NCBI GenBank assembly: GCA_026989355.1
Contig: JALSJM010000002.1
Span: 434,001 to 498,000, forward strand
Reading direction: 5' to 3'
Length of the DNA stretch: 64,000 bases
Source: Paracoccaceae bacterium
GTDB taxonomy: Bacteria > Pseudomonadota > Alphaproteobacteria > Rhodobacterales > Rhodobacteraceae
The translations under genes were made by a program, and so were the position numbers. The notes beneath the pieces were generated by a model. That model was not told the origin of the DNA, did not search any database, and saw only the letters and a list, made by a program, of their open reading frames with translations. Each line of letters opens with the position of its first letter. Within the stretch, counting starts at the first letter, position 1. Shown piece after piece: positions 10,016-17,077 of this stretch.

Positions 10016-10028
10016 TGGAATCGTTCCA
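10016..10028. promoter_or_regulatory. Candidate iron-control (ICE/Irr-type) palindrome upstream of mbfA
   Basis: TGGAA-TCG-TTCCA is a perfect 5-3-5 inverted repeat, extended imperfectly to ATTGGAATCGTTCCAGAA. It resembles the ICE element bound by Irr in Rhizobiales/Rhodobacterales and lies 16 bases before the mbfA start, just upstream of the AGGAGG. A possible leftward -10 TATTCT (10033-10028) with TTGCCT (10055-10050) overlaps it, which suits repression. Assignment to Irr is inferred from the mbfA neighbour. Confidence 0.5.
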
Positions 10029-10063
10029 GAATAGCGAACATCAAGCAGCAGGCAATCCGAAAA

Positions 10064-10082
10064 AAAGCAAACCGTTCAGTTT
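10064..10082. promoter_or_regulatory. Degenerate TetR-type operator, upstream copy
   Basis: The right half GTTCAGTTT (10074-10082) is an exact half-site of the palindrome at 10097-10115; the left half AAAGCAAAC matches only partly. The centre (10073) is 33 bases from the next operator centre (10106), about three helical turns, so two dimers could bind the same face of the DNA. It lies between the divergent mbfA and peptide promoters. Confidence 0.45.
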
Positions 10083-10091
10083 GGAATCGGC

Positions 10092-10120
10092 TTGAAAAAC
10101 TGAACCGTTCTGTTTATTTC
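10092..10120 (+). promoter_or_regulatory. Promoter of the secreted-peptide gene with embedded operator
   Basis: TTGAAA (10092-10097), a 17-base spacer and TATTTC (10115-10120). The spacer is occupied by the palindrome AAACTGAACCGTTCTGTTT (10097-10115; arms of nine with one mismatch around a central C). The same arrangement occurs at the tetR promoter, so the TetR product is the likely repressor of both. Confidence 0.55.
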
Positions 10121-10153
10121 TGGCTGGTGCCATAACTGCAAGAGAGGTGTATC

Positions 10154-10330
10154 ATGATACGCTTTTCCAGAATGATGCTTATGCTGGTCTTTGCCGTCAT
10201 GGCTTCGCCTGCATTGGCTTTCGGTCTGTCATTCGACCTGCCCCGTCTCGATTTCCCGGCCCCTGTCATTCAGGGGCAAAGCTGTTCCGATATCGGTGCT
10301 GCGGAAAAAAACTGTGCCGACCGGAACTGA
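10154..10330 (+). CDS. Small secreted peptide, 58 residues, unknown function
   Basis: Starts MIRFSRMMLMLVFAVMA and carries a clear Sec signal peptide: basic n-region, hydrophobic core and an ASPALA cleavage site after residue 22. The predicted mature peptide has about 36 residues, begins FGLSFDLPRLDFPAP and contains two cysteines (QSC...KNC) that could form one disulfide in the periplasm. AGAGGTG lies at good spacing before the ATG. The gene has its own operator-controlled promoter and is followed by a strong terminator, so it is a defined one-gene transcript. I do not recognise a family. Confidence 0.75.
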   Translation: MIRFSRMMLMLVFAVMASPALAFGLSFDLPRLDFPAPVIQGQSCSDIGAAEKNCADRN

Positions 10331-10340
10331 CCGCCTGCCC

Positions 10341-10372
10341 CGGCCCGGCCCTGTGCCGGGCCGATCTTGTTT
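10341..10372 (+). terminator. Rho-independent terminator of the peptide gene
   Basis: Perfect 8-bp stem CGGCCCGG (10341-10348) and CCGGGCCG (10356-10363) with a 7-base loop, followed by the T-rich stretch ATCTTGTTT. It starts 11 bases after the peptide stop codon and ends at the -35 region of tetR. Confidence 0.8.
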
Positions 10373-10373
10373 C

Positions 10374-10403
10374 TTGCGCCAACTGAACCGTGCTGTTTAT
10401 AAT
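10374..10403 (+). promoter_or_regulatory. tetR promoter with operator in the spacer, probable leaderless start
   Basis: TTGCGC (10374-10379), 18-base spacer, consensus TATAAT (10398-10403). The spacer contains AACTGAACCGTGCTGTTT, a copy of the palindrome at 10097-10115. The tetR ATG at 10410 is seven bases after the -10, where transcription should begin, and no ribosome site precedes it, so the mRNA is probably leaderless and autorepressed. Confidence 0.65.
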
Positions 10404-10409
10404 CCCGCC

Positions 10410-11069
10410 ATGAGGGATGCCGAGGCCACACCAACCGCCAGCACCGTCCGCAAGGGGCGCAAGTTCGATCAGGTTCTGGAGGGTGCCCGGGCGGTGTTCA
10501 TGCGCGATGGTTTCGAAGGCGCAAGCGTTGACGAAATCGCCCGTGCTGCGGGTGTTTCCAAGGCAACTCTTTACAGCTATTTCCCCGACAAGCGCCTGCT
10601 GTTTGCCGAGGTTGCCAAGAGCGAATGCCTGCGCCAGGCAGATAATGCGATCGAATTGCTGCAGGGGGACCATGATCCGCGCCGGGTTCTGGTCGAGGCC
10701 GGGCGTCGCATCATCGCTTTCTTCACATCCGATTTCGGACTCAGCATGTATCGCCTCTGTGTTGCGGAATCGCATCGCTTTCCCGATCTCGGAGCGTATT
10801 TCTACAGGTCCGGCCCCCAGCTCTTGCGCGAAAGACTGACGGATTATTTCCGTGAAGCTGTCGCCGAGGGCCGTCTGGAGATCCAGGATTTCGATCTGGC
10901 GGCAGACCAGTTTGCCGAACTGTGCAGAGCATCGTTCTTTCCCCGTCTCCTGTGCGGTGTGCAGAACGATATTCCGGAAACGGAAATCATGCGTGTGCTG
11001 AATGGAGCGGTGGACATGTTCCTGGCGCGTTATGCGTGTAAGGAAGCGAAGGAGCAGGGGGCAAGATGA
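10410..11069 (+). CDS. TetR/AcrR family transcriptional regulator
   Basis: 219 residues from ATG 10410. The N-terminal helix-turn-helix reads FDQVLEGARAVFMRDGF then VDEIARAAGVSKATLYSYF (residues about 20-65), classic TetR; the C-terminal ligand-binding domain resembles AcrR-type regulators. The start is set by the TATAAT seven bases upstream; the longer open frame to 10191 runs through the peptide gene and terminator and is rejected. The stop overlaps the start of the I78 lipoprotein gene as ATGA. Likely represses itself and the upstream peptide through the shared palindrome. The inducing ligand is unknown. Confidence 0.93.
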   Translation: MRDAEATPTASTVRKGRKFDQVLEGARAVFMRDGFEGASVDEIARAAGVSKATLYSYFPDKRLLFAEVAKSECLRQADNAIELLQGDHDPRRVLVEAGRRIIAFFTSDFGLSMYRLCVAESHRFPDLGAYFYRSGPQLLRERLTDYFREAVAEGRLEIQDFDLAADQFAELCRASFFPRLLCGVQNDIPETEIMRVLNGAVDMFLARYACKEAKEQGAR

Positions 11070-11338
11070 AAGCGGCATTTGCCATGCTTGCCCTGGTTGC
11101 TGGCTGCACGGGGGTGTTTCCTGCGAATGAAAGTACAGACCGTGAAGATACAGCCTGTGACGTGCCGCGATACCAGGGGATGATCGGACACCCTTCCGCC
11201 GTGCTGAACACTGTCGCGCTGCCGCCGGCAACACGGATCATCCGCCCGGGAACGGTTGTGACCATGGATTACAATCCCGTACGGCTGAATATCGGGCTTG
11301 ATGCACAAGAGCGGATCACGCGTGTATGGTGTGGCTAG
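11066..11338 (+). CDS. Peptidase inhibitor I78-family lipoprotein
   Basis: 90 residues. The N-terminus MKAAFAMLALVAGC is a lipoprotein signal with lipobox LVAGC (Cys14). The mature part matches the Inhibitor_I78 family: CDVPRYQGMIGHPSAVL followed by PPATRIIRPGTVVTMDY and RLNIGLDAQERITRVWCG. Family members are eglin-like small domains annotated as peptidase inhibitors. The ATG overlaps the tetR stop by four bases, so it is co-transcribed and translationally coupled with its regulator; it should be in the periplasm, anchored to a membrane. Confidence 0.88.
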   Translation: MKAAFAMLALVAGCTGVFPANESTDREDTACDVPRYQGMIGHPSAVLNTVALPPATRIIRPGTVVTMDYNPVRLNIGLDAQERITRVWCG

Positions 11339-11339
11339 A

Positions 11340-11374
11340 GCCTGTCGCACATGATCGGATTCGGCGCGACAGGC
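11340..11374. terminator. Hairpin between convergent genes
   Basis: Perfect 9-bp inverted repeat GCCTGTCGC (11340-11348) and GCGACAGGC (11366-11374) with a 17-base loop, filling the whole gap between the I78 gene and the convergent TetR gene. A TTTTT run on the plus strand lies 11 bases beyond (11386-11390), so it is not a textbook intrinsic terminator. Confidence 0.5.
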
Positions 11375-11375
11375 A

Positions 11376-11984
11376 CTAGGGCGGGTTTTTCCCCGTGTTT
11401 TCCAGAAGCCCAGGCAGGCCTCCCAGTACGAGATCGGCGACAAGATCACCATATTCCTTCCGGCTCACACCCTTGCCCGGGCGATGCCACATGTAAAACC
11501 AGTTGAGCATGCCGAATACGGCCATGGCCAGGGCTCGGTGCCGTGCCGGGTTGGTAATCTGTCCGGATGCGGTTTCGGCCAGAACCTGTTCCATCACCCG
11601 GACAATACGCCGCTGCACCTCGACCAGAGGCCGGCGCCGCTCGGCAGGCAGCTTGTCCAGGGCGTCGGCCTGAAGCATGTGTTCGGCATCGGCATTGCGA
11701 TAATTCGTCAGAATCGCGTGGATCAGGCGGCGCAGCCGTTCGGGGCCTGGTGTCACGGCCTCGACAACCTGAAGAAGCTCGGACAGGTGAGTGTCGAGAA
11801 TGTCGAACAGAAGATCGTTCTTGCTTCCATAATAATGGTAAAGCAGTGCCTTCGACACACCACAATGGGCGGCTGCCCCGGCCATTGAGGCCCGGTCGAA
11901 TCCGTGGGTGGCAAAGTACTCCGCTGCACCCTTGCGAATGGCAGCGCGTTTCTCTGCGTGGTCGCGGGCAATTCCCCGGGCCAT
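11376..11984 (-). CDS. TetR family regulator of the phenylacetate block (PaaR-like)
   Basis: 202 residues. The TetR DNA-binding domain is at residues about 8-60: IRKGAAEYFATHGFDRASMAGAAAHCGVSKALLYHYYGSK. The C-terminal half (HLSELLQVVEAV...FYMWHRPGKG) resembles regulators that sit next to paaK in other proteobacteria. It is the last gene of the leftward paaI-thiolase-paaK operon, three bases after the paaK stop, with AAGGA before the ATG. Role as a phenylacetate-responsive repressor is inferred from position. Confidence 0.85.
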   Translation of the reverse strand: MARGIARDHAEKRAAIRKGAAEYFATHGFDRASMAGAAAHCGVSKALLYHYYGSKNDLLFDILDTHLSELLQVVEAVTPGPERLRRLIHAILTNYRNADAEHMLQADALDKLPAERRRPLVEVQRRIVRVMEQVLAETASGQITNPARHRALAMAVFGMLNWFYMWHRPGKGVSRKEYGDLVADLVLGGLPGLLENTGKNPP

Positions 11985-11987
11985 CGG

Positions 11988-13289
11988 TTATTCCTTCGGC
12001 CGATTGTCGATTACCCGCACGGCCTTGCCCTGACTGCGGGCAACGCCGCCTGCCGCGGCCGGCTGCACACGGGTGGATACGCCTATGTTGCGCTTGATCT
12101 TCTGCTGAAGCTCCCGGCATGCGCCTTCACAGTCCGTGGCGCCGGGGGCAAGCTCTACATGCACGATCATCTGATCCATTCGCCCTTCGCGCACCAGTTC
12201 GATCTGGAAATGCGGGGCCAGCGCCGCAACCTTCAGAAGCTGTTCCTCGATCTGGGTGGGAAAGATGTTGACGCCACGCAGGATGATCATGTCATCCGAG
12301 CGGCCGGTGATCTTCTCCATCCGGCGCATGGAGCGTGCGGTGCCGGGCAGCAGGCGCGTGAGATCGCGTGTGCGATACCGGATGATGGGAAAGGCCTCCT
12401 TGGTAAGCGAGGTAAAGACAAGTTCGCCAAACGCGCCATCGGGCAGCACTTCGCCGGTGGCAGGATCGATGATCTCGGGATAGAAGTGATCCTCCCAGAT
12501 ATGCAGCCCGTCCTTGGTTTCCACGCATTCATTGGCCACGCCCGGGCCGATCACCTCGGAAAGCCCGTAGATATCGACAGCGTGCATGTCAAAGGCCTGC
12601 TCGATTTCCACGCGCATGGAGTTCGTCCAGGGTTCGGCGCCGAAGATGCCCACCTTGAGCGGGCTCTTTTGCGGATCCCGCCCCTGGGTGCGGTATTCAT
12701 CGAGTATCGAAAGCATGTAGCTGGGTGTAACCATGATCGTGGAGGCGCCGAAATCCTCGATCAGTTTCACCTGCCGGGCAGTCATCCCGCCCGAAACGGG
12801 AACGACGGTGCATCCCAGCGCTTCGGCACCATAATGGGCACCAAGCCCGCCGGTAAACAGGCCATAGCCATAGGCGATATGCACCACATCCCCCGGCCTT
12901 GTGCCGGAAGCACGCATGGAGCGCGCCACCACCGCGGCCCAGGTGCGAATGTCGCGCTCGGTATAGCCCACCACGGTGGGTTGTCCGGTGGTGCCTGACG
13001 AGGCATGCAGCCGGCGCACCTTTTCACGTGGCACGGCAAACATGCCGAAGGGGTAATTGTCACGCAGATCCTGCTTGAGCGTGAAGGGAAACCTGGCCAG
13101 ATCGGCAAGCGATTTCAGATCATCCGGGTGTACGCCGGCCGCATCGAATCCGGCTTTGTAGAAAGGCACGTTTTCATAGGCATGGGCCAGCGACCATTTC
13201 ATGCGTTCAAGCTGAAGCGCCTCGATCTCGTCGCGCGAGGCGATCTCGATCGGATCAAGATCCTCGCGGCGCGGTGCCAGATCCTCCAT
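11988..13289 (-). CDS. paaK: Phenylacetate-CoA ligase
   Basis: Activates phenylacetate to phenylacetyl-CoA with ATP, the entry reaction of aerobic phenylacetate degradation. 433 residues, the usual PaaK length. The ATP-binding P-loop is ASSGTTGQPTVVGYT near residue 97; further motifs are YGLSEVIGPGVA, YRTRDLTRLLPG and GRSDDMIILRGVNIFPTQIE, and the C-terminal lysine region follows QGKAVRVIDNRP. GGGAGGAAACGCG before the ATG is a strong ribosome site. Intact in every motif, unlike the PaaK-like protein at 57635-58861. Confidence 0.96.
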   Translation of the reverse strand: MEDLAPRREDLDPIEIASRDEIEALQLERMKWSLAHAYENVPFYKAGFDAAGVHPDDLKSLADLARFPFTLKQDLRDNYPFGMFAVPREKVRRLHASSGTTGQPTVVGYTERDIRTWAAVVARSMRASGTRPGDVVHIAYGYGLFTGGLGAHYGAEALGCTVVPVSGGMTARQVKLIEDFGASTIMVTPSYMLSILDEYRTQGRDPQKSPLKVGIFGAEPWTNSMRVEIEQAFDMHAVDIYGLSEVIGPGVANECVETKDGLHIWEDHFYPEIIDPATGEVLPDGAFGELVFTSLTKEAFPIIRYRTRDLTRLLPGTARSMRRMEKITGRSDDMIILRGVNIFPTQIEEQLLKVAALAPHFQIELVREGRMDQMIVHVELAPGATDCEGACRELQQKIKRNIGVSTRVQPAAAGGVARSQGKAVRVIDNRPKE

Positions 13290-13319
13290 CGCGTTTCCTC
13301 CCTGTTCGTTCTGCGGGTT

Positions 13320-14522
13320 TCAGACCCGTTCGATTACCATGGCAATTCCCTGCCCCACGCCAATGCACATGGTGCAGAGCGCTCGCCTCGCGTCACGCTT
13401 GTGAAGTTCGATCGCCGCCGTCAGAATCAGGCGTGCGCCCGACATCCCCAACGGATGGCCAAGGGCGATGGCACCTCCATTCGGATTCACATGTTCGGCA
13501 TCATCCGGCAGGCCGAGGCGGCGCAGCACCGCCAGCGCCTGGGCAGCGAAGGCTTCATTGAGTTCGATCACATCCATGTCGCCGATGGAAAGTCCGAGGC
13601 GGGCAAGAAGCTTTTCACTGGCCGGAGCCGGACCGATGCCCATGATGCGGGGAGGGACGCCCGCCGTCTGCATGCCCAGAATGCGCGCCTTGGGGCCGAG
13701 CCCGTATTTCGTTATGGCAGCCTCGCTGGCCACGATCAACGCCGCTGCCCCGTCATTGACGCCCGAGGCGTTGCCCGCCGTTACGCTGCCACCTTCGCGG
13801 AAGGGTGTGGGAAGGGCTGCGAGCCTTTCAAGGCTGGTTTCGCGCGGATGTTCGTCCTGCGCCACCATCACCGGATCGTCGCGCCGCCCGGGAATGGTAA
13901 CCGGCGTGATTTCCTCGGCCATCCGCCCCGAAGCGATCGCCGCGGCGGCGCGATGCTGCGAACGAAGGGCAAAGGCATCCTGATCGGCGCGCGATATGTG
14001 GAATTCTTCGGCCACGTTCTCGGCTGTTTCCGGCATGGAATCGATGCCGTATTGCGCTTGCATGCGCGGATTGACAAACCGCCAGCCGATGGTGGTGTCG
14101 AAGATTTCCGCATGCCGGCTGAAGGCTGTCTCGGGCTTGGGCTGCACGAAAGGTGCACGGCTCATGCTTTCCGTGCCGCCCGCCAGCGCAACGTCGATTT
14201 CCCCCGCCATGATCGCGCGCGCGGCCGAGCCGATCGCGTCCATCCCCGAGCCGCACAGGCGGTTGATGGTGGTGCCGGGCACGGTATCGGGCAGGCCCGC
14301 CAGCAGGGCCGACATGCGCGCAACGTTTCGGTTGTCTTCTCCGGCCTGGTTGGCACAGCCGGCAAACACTTCCTCTATCGCCGTGCCCGGCAGGCCCGGC
14401 GTGCATGCCATCACCCTGGCCAGTACATGGGCCAGCATGTCATCCGGGCGCACGGCCGAGAGTGTGCCTCCGTAACGGCCGATCGGTGTGCGCAGGCCTT
14501 CGCAGATATAGGCGTGGTTCAT
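13320..14522 (-). CDS. pcaF: 3-oxoadipyl-CoA thiolase (PaaJ/PcaF)
   Basis: Cleaves 3-oxoadipyl-CoA (and in the phenylacetate route 3-oxo-5,6-dehydrosuberyl-CoA) to succinyl-CoA and acetyl-CoA products. 400 residues; nucleophilic Cys in INRLCGSGMDAIG near residue 90, the GGTESMS block, catalytic His in NPNGGAIALGHPLG and second Cys in CIGVGQG. Its ATG overlaps the paaI stop as ATGA. In this operon the PaaJ role is the natural reading; PcaF activity on the beta-ketoadipate pathway is equally compatible with the sequence. Confidence 0.93.
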   Translation of the reverse strand: MNHAYICEGLRTPIGRYGGTLSAVRPDDMLAHVLARVMACTPGLPGTAIEEVFAGCANQAGEDNRNVARMSALLAGLPDTVPGTTINRLCGSGMDAIGSAARAIMAGEIDVALAGGTESMSRAPFVQPKPETAFSRHAEIFDTTIGWRFVNPRMQAQYGIDSMPETAENVAEEFHISRADQDAFALRSQHRAAAAIASGRMAEEITPVTIPGRRDDPVMVAQDEHPRETSLERLAALPTPFREGGSVTAGNASGVNDGAAALIVASEAAITKYGLGPKARILGMQTAGVPPRIMGIGPAPASEKLLARLGLSIGDMDVIELNEAFAAQALAVLRRLGLPDDAEHVNPNGGAIALGHPLGMSGARLILTAAIELHKRDARRALCTMCIGVGQGIAMVIERV

Positions 14523-14959
14523 CCTGTATCCTCGGGTTCTTCGAAATGGGCACCGGGCATGATGCGCGAAAGCCCGCGAAACAGGGCCACCATACGCCCG
14601 TCGGATCCATAAACGGTAACGTCGTAAATACCCGAACGCCCGGCAAGGCTTACCTCTTCGGCGATGGCCTCAAGCTCTTCTCCCTCGCGTGCGGGGCTCA
14701 TGTAGGTGATCTGGTTCTGCTGCGCGACGGCGATGCGGTTGTAGCTGTTGCAGGCAAAGGCAAAGGCGCTGTCGGCCAGGGCGAAGATATATCCGCCATG
14801 GCAGATACCGTGGCCATTCAGATGTTCGGAGCGCACGGTGAAGGTGAGAACCGCCTCGCCGGGGGCCACGCGGGCGATCCGCATGCCCATTGCCTGCGAT
14901 GCCGCATCTTCTGCCCACATCACAGCGGCGCATCTTTCGGCGCGTTCCTGCGGTGTCAT
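14519..14959 (-). CDS. paaI: Hydroxyphenylacetyl-CoA thioesterase PaaI
   Basis: Hot-dog-fold thioesterase that removes dead-end ring-hydroxylated CoA thioesters and spares CoA. 146 residues; the catalytic-helix signature LNGHGICHGGYIFALADSAFA lies near residues 47-67, with AQQNQITYMSPAREGEEL after it. First gene of the leftward paa operon; AGGAGG precedes the ATG. It is divergent from paaZ across 82 bases that hold a candidate operator. Confidence 0.94.
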   Translation of the reverse strand: MTPQERAERCAAVMWAEDAASQAMGMRIARVAPGEAVLTFTVRSEHLNGHGICHGGYIFALADSAFAFACNSYNRIAVAQQNQITYMSPAREGEELEAIAEEVSLAGRSGIYDVTVYGSDGRMVALFRGLSRIMPGAHFEEPEDTG

Positions 14960-14995
14960 TCATGTCCTCCTGTCGGAAGCAGCTTGCACAAAGCC

Positions 14996-15007
14996 GACCG
15001 TATGGTC
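14996..15007. promoter_or_regulatory. Candidate operator in the paaI-paaZ divergent region
   Basis: GACC-GTAT-GGTC is an inverted repeat between the divergent paaI and paaZ genes, inside CCGACCGTATGGTCAATAG. A possible paaZ -35 TTGCAC is at 14984-14989. It is the most symmetric site in this gap and would suit a TetR-type (PaaR-like) or PaaX repressor; which of the two binds cannot be told from sequence. Confidence 0.4.
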
Positions 15008-15041
15008 AATAGTAATGCCTGCCACGACAGGGAGGACAGAC

Positions 15042-17069
15042 ATGCTCGAACCTCACAGCCATGCCGCCGGAAAGTGGATCGCCCCGGGGCGCGAGGCCCG
15101 GGTGCTTGCAAGCCCGGTCACCGGCCGGAAAATCGGCCGTGCCGGGGGGGGCGCGCTTGATTTTCAGGCCATGATCGACTGGGCCACAACGCGCGGCGGG
15201 CCTGCCCTGCGCGAGATGAACTTTCACCAGCGGGCAAAGATGCTGAAGGCGCTGGCGCAGTATCTGGATGCCCGCAAGGAAGAGCTTTACGCTCTCAACC
15301 CCCTGACCGGAGCGACCCGCAAGGATGGCTGGATCGATATCGACGGTGGCATCGGCACGCTGTTCGTGTTTGCCTCGAAAGGGCGGCGTGAAATGCCCGA
15401 GGGGCATGTTCATCTCGATGGCGGGATTGAACAGCTTTCACGCAAGGGCAGTTTTCTGGGCCAGCATGTGGCCGTGCCGCTGCGCGGCGTGGCGGTGCAT
15501 ATCAATGCTTTCAACTTCCCTGTCTGGGGAATGCTCGAAAAGCTTGCGCCAGCCCTGCTGGCTGGCATGCCGGTGATCGTGAAACCGGCCACGCAAACCA
15601 GTTTCATGACCGAAGCCGCTGTGCGTATCATGCTTGAAAGCGGGCTGCTGCCCGAAGGCGTGCTACAGTTGATCGTGGGTGGAACGGGTGATCTGCTCGA
15701 TCGCCTGGGCGCGCAGGATGTGGTCAGTTTCACGGGATCTGCCCGCACCGCTCTGGCGCTGCGTTCACAACCCGGCCTGATCGAACGGGGCACCCGTTTC
15801 ATTGCCGAGCAGGACAGTCTCAATGCCTCGATCCTTGGCCCCGACGCAGCGCCGGGCACGCCGGAGTTCGACCTGTTCATAAAGGAAGCCGTAAGCGAGA
15901 TGACCACCAAGGCCGGTCAGAAATGCACCGCGATCCGGCGCATGATCGTGCCTGCAGCGCTGCTTGATCCGGCAATCGAATCGCTGCGGGCCCGGCTTGA
16001 GAGGATAGAAATCGGAGACCCCGCCGAGGTAGGCACGCATATGGGGGCGCTGGTATCGGCAGCGCAGCGGGCCGATGTTCTGGCTCGGGCCGGCCGAATT
16101 GCGGATGAGGCCCGCTGCGTGTTCGGTGCTCCCGATGCCGCGCCCCCCGATTGTGCCGGGGCGGGGCACGCCTTCCTGTCACCCATGCTGTTTTGTTGTG
16201 ATGATCCCGATGCTGCCCGCGCAGTGCATGAGACCGAGGCCTTCGGCCCGGTTTCCACCCTCATGCCCTATCGCGATCTTGCCCATGCCGCCGACATTGC
16301 CAATCGGGGGCAGGGCAGTCTGGTGGCTTCGGTCATCACTGCCGACCCGGCCGTGGCCCGGGACCTGACACTGGAGATGGCGCATTGGCACGGGCGGCTC
16401 TATTTCAACAACCGCGACAGTGCCGATGAAGCTACCGGTCACGGTTCGCCTCTGCCACACATGACACATGGCGGACCGGGTCGTGCCGGGGGCAGCGAGG
16501 AAATGGGCGGTGTGCGCGGCGTGCTGCACTACATGCAGCGCACAGCTGTGCAGGGCAGCCCCGACATCCTTGCCGCAATCACCGGCCAATGGGTGAAGGG
16601 TGCGGCCGAGAAGAAGGGGTCGGCTCATCCCTTTCGCCGCACGTTTGGCGAAATCGAGGTTGGCGAAGCCCTGCATACGAAAAGCCGGGCTGTCACTATG
16701 AAGGATATCGAGCATTTTGCCACGTTCACGGGCGATACATTTTATGCGCATATGAACGAGGAAGCTGCTGCCGCCAATCCCTTCTTCCCCGGGCGTGTGG
16801 CACATGGCTATCTGCTGCTTTCCTTCGCCGCCGGATTGTTCGTGCAGCCCGACCCGGGGCCGGTTCTGGCCAACACGGGGCTGAATTCGCTGAGTTTTCA
16901 GAAACCCGTCAGCCCCGGCGACAGCATCCGTGTGCGTCTGGTATGCAAACGCAAGACACGGCGCACCGATGAATACGGCGAGGTGGCCTGGGATGTGACG
17001 CTTTACAACCAGCGCCATGAGCAGGTAGCGGAATACGAGCTTTTGACGATGGTCGCATATTCCCGCTAA
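15042..17069 (+). CDS. paaZ: PaaZ: oxepin-CoA hydrolase fused to 3-oxo-5,6-dehydrosuberyl-CoA semialdehyde dehydrogenase
   Basis: Opens the oxepin-CoA ring and oxidises the resulting aldehyde. 675 residues from ATG 15042, which has GGGAGG at good spacing; the open frame upstream runs antisense through paaI and is not used. Residues about 1-520 are an aldehyde dehydrogenase domain with catalytic Glu256 (AEQDSLNA) and Cys295 (GQKCTAIRR), the same positions as in the E. coli enzyme. Residues about 535-675 are a MaoC-like hot-dog hydratase (FTGDTFYAHMNEEAA, FFPGRVAHGYLLLSFAAG). Eight bases separate it from paaX. Confidence 0.96.
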   Translation: MLEPHSHAAGKWIAPGREARVLASPVTGRKIGRAGGGALDFQAMIDWATTRGGPALREMNFHQRAKMLKALAQYLDARKEELYALNPLTGATRKDGWIDIDGGIGTLFVFASKGRREMPEGHVHLDGGIEQLSRKGSFLGQHVAVPLRGVAVHINAFNFPVWGMLEKLAPALLAGMPVIVKPATQTSFMTEAAVRIMLESGLLPEGVLQLIVGGTGDLLDRLGAQDVVSFTGSARTALALRSQPGLIERGTRFIAEQDSLNASILGPDAAPGTPEFDLFIKEAVSEMTTKAGQKCTAIRRMIVPAALLDPAIESLRARLERIEIGDPAEVGTHMGALVSAAQRADVLARAGRIADEARCVFGAPDAAPPDCAGAGHAFLSPMLFCCDDPDAARAVHETEAFGPVSTLMPYRDLAHAADIANRGQGSLVASVITADPAVARDLTLEMAHWHGRLYFNNRDSADEATGHGSPLPHMTHGGPGRAGGSEEMGGVRGVLHYMQRTAVQGSPDILAAITGQWVKGAAEKKGSAHPFRRTFGEIEVGEALHTKSRAVTMKDIEHFATFTGDTFYAHMNEEAAAANPFFPGRVAHGYLLLSFAAGLFVQPDPGPVLANTGLNSLSFQKPVSPGDSIRVRLVCKRKTRRTDEYGEVAWDVTLYNQRHEQVAEYELLTMVAYSR

Positions 17070-17077
17070 AGGGGGGT

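Noticed and set aside
10266-11234. 322-codon minus-strand frame opposite tetR
   Set aside because: Shadow of the tetR gene; it would run through the peptide terminator and has no domain.
13005-14612. 535-codon plus-strand frame across the thiolase gene
   Set aside because: Antisense shadow of the thiolase and PaaK genes; low-complexity Arg/His-rich translation with no domain.
14748-15041. N-terminal extension of PaaZ
   Set aside because: It runs antisense through paaI. From ATG 15042 the catalytic Glu and Cys fall at 256 and 295 exactly as in E. coli PaaZ.
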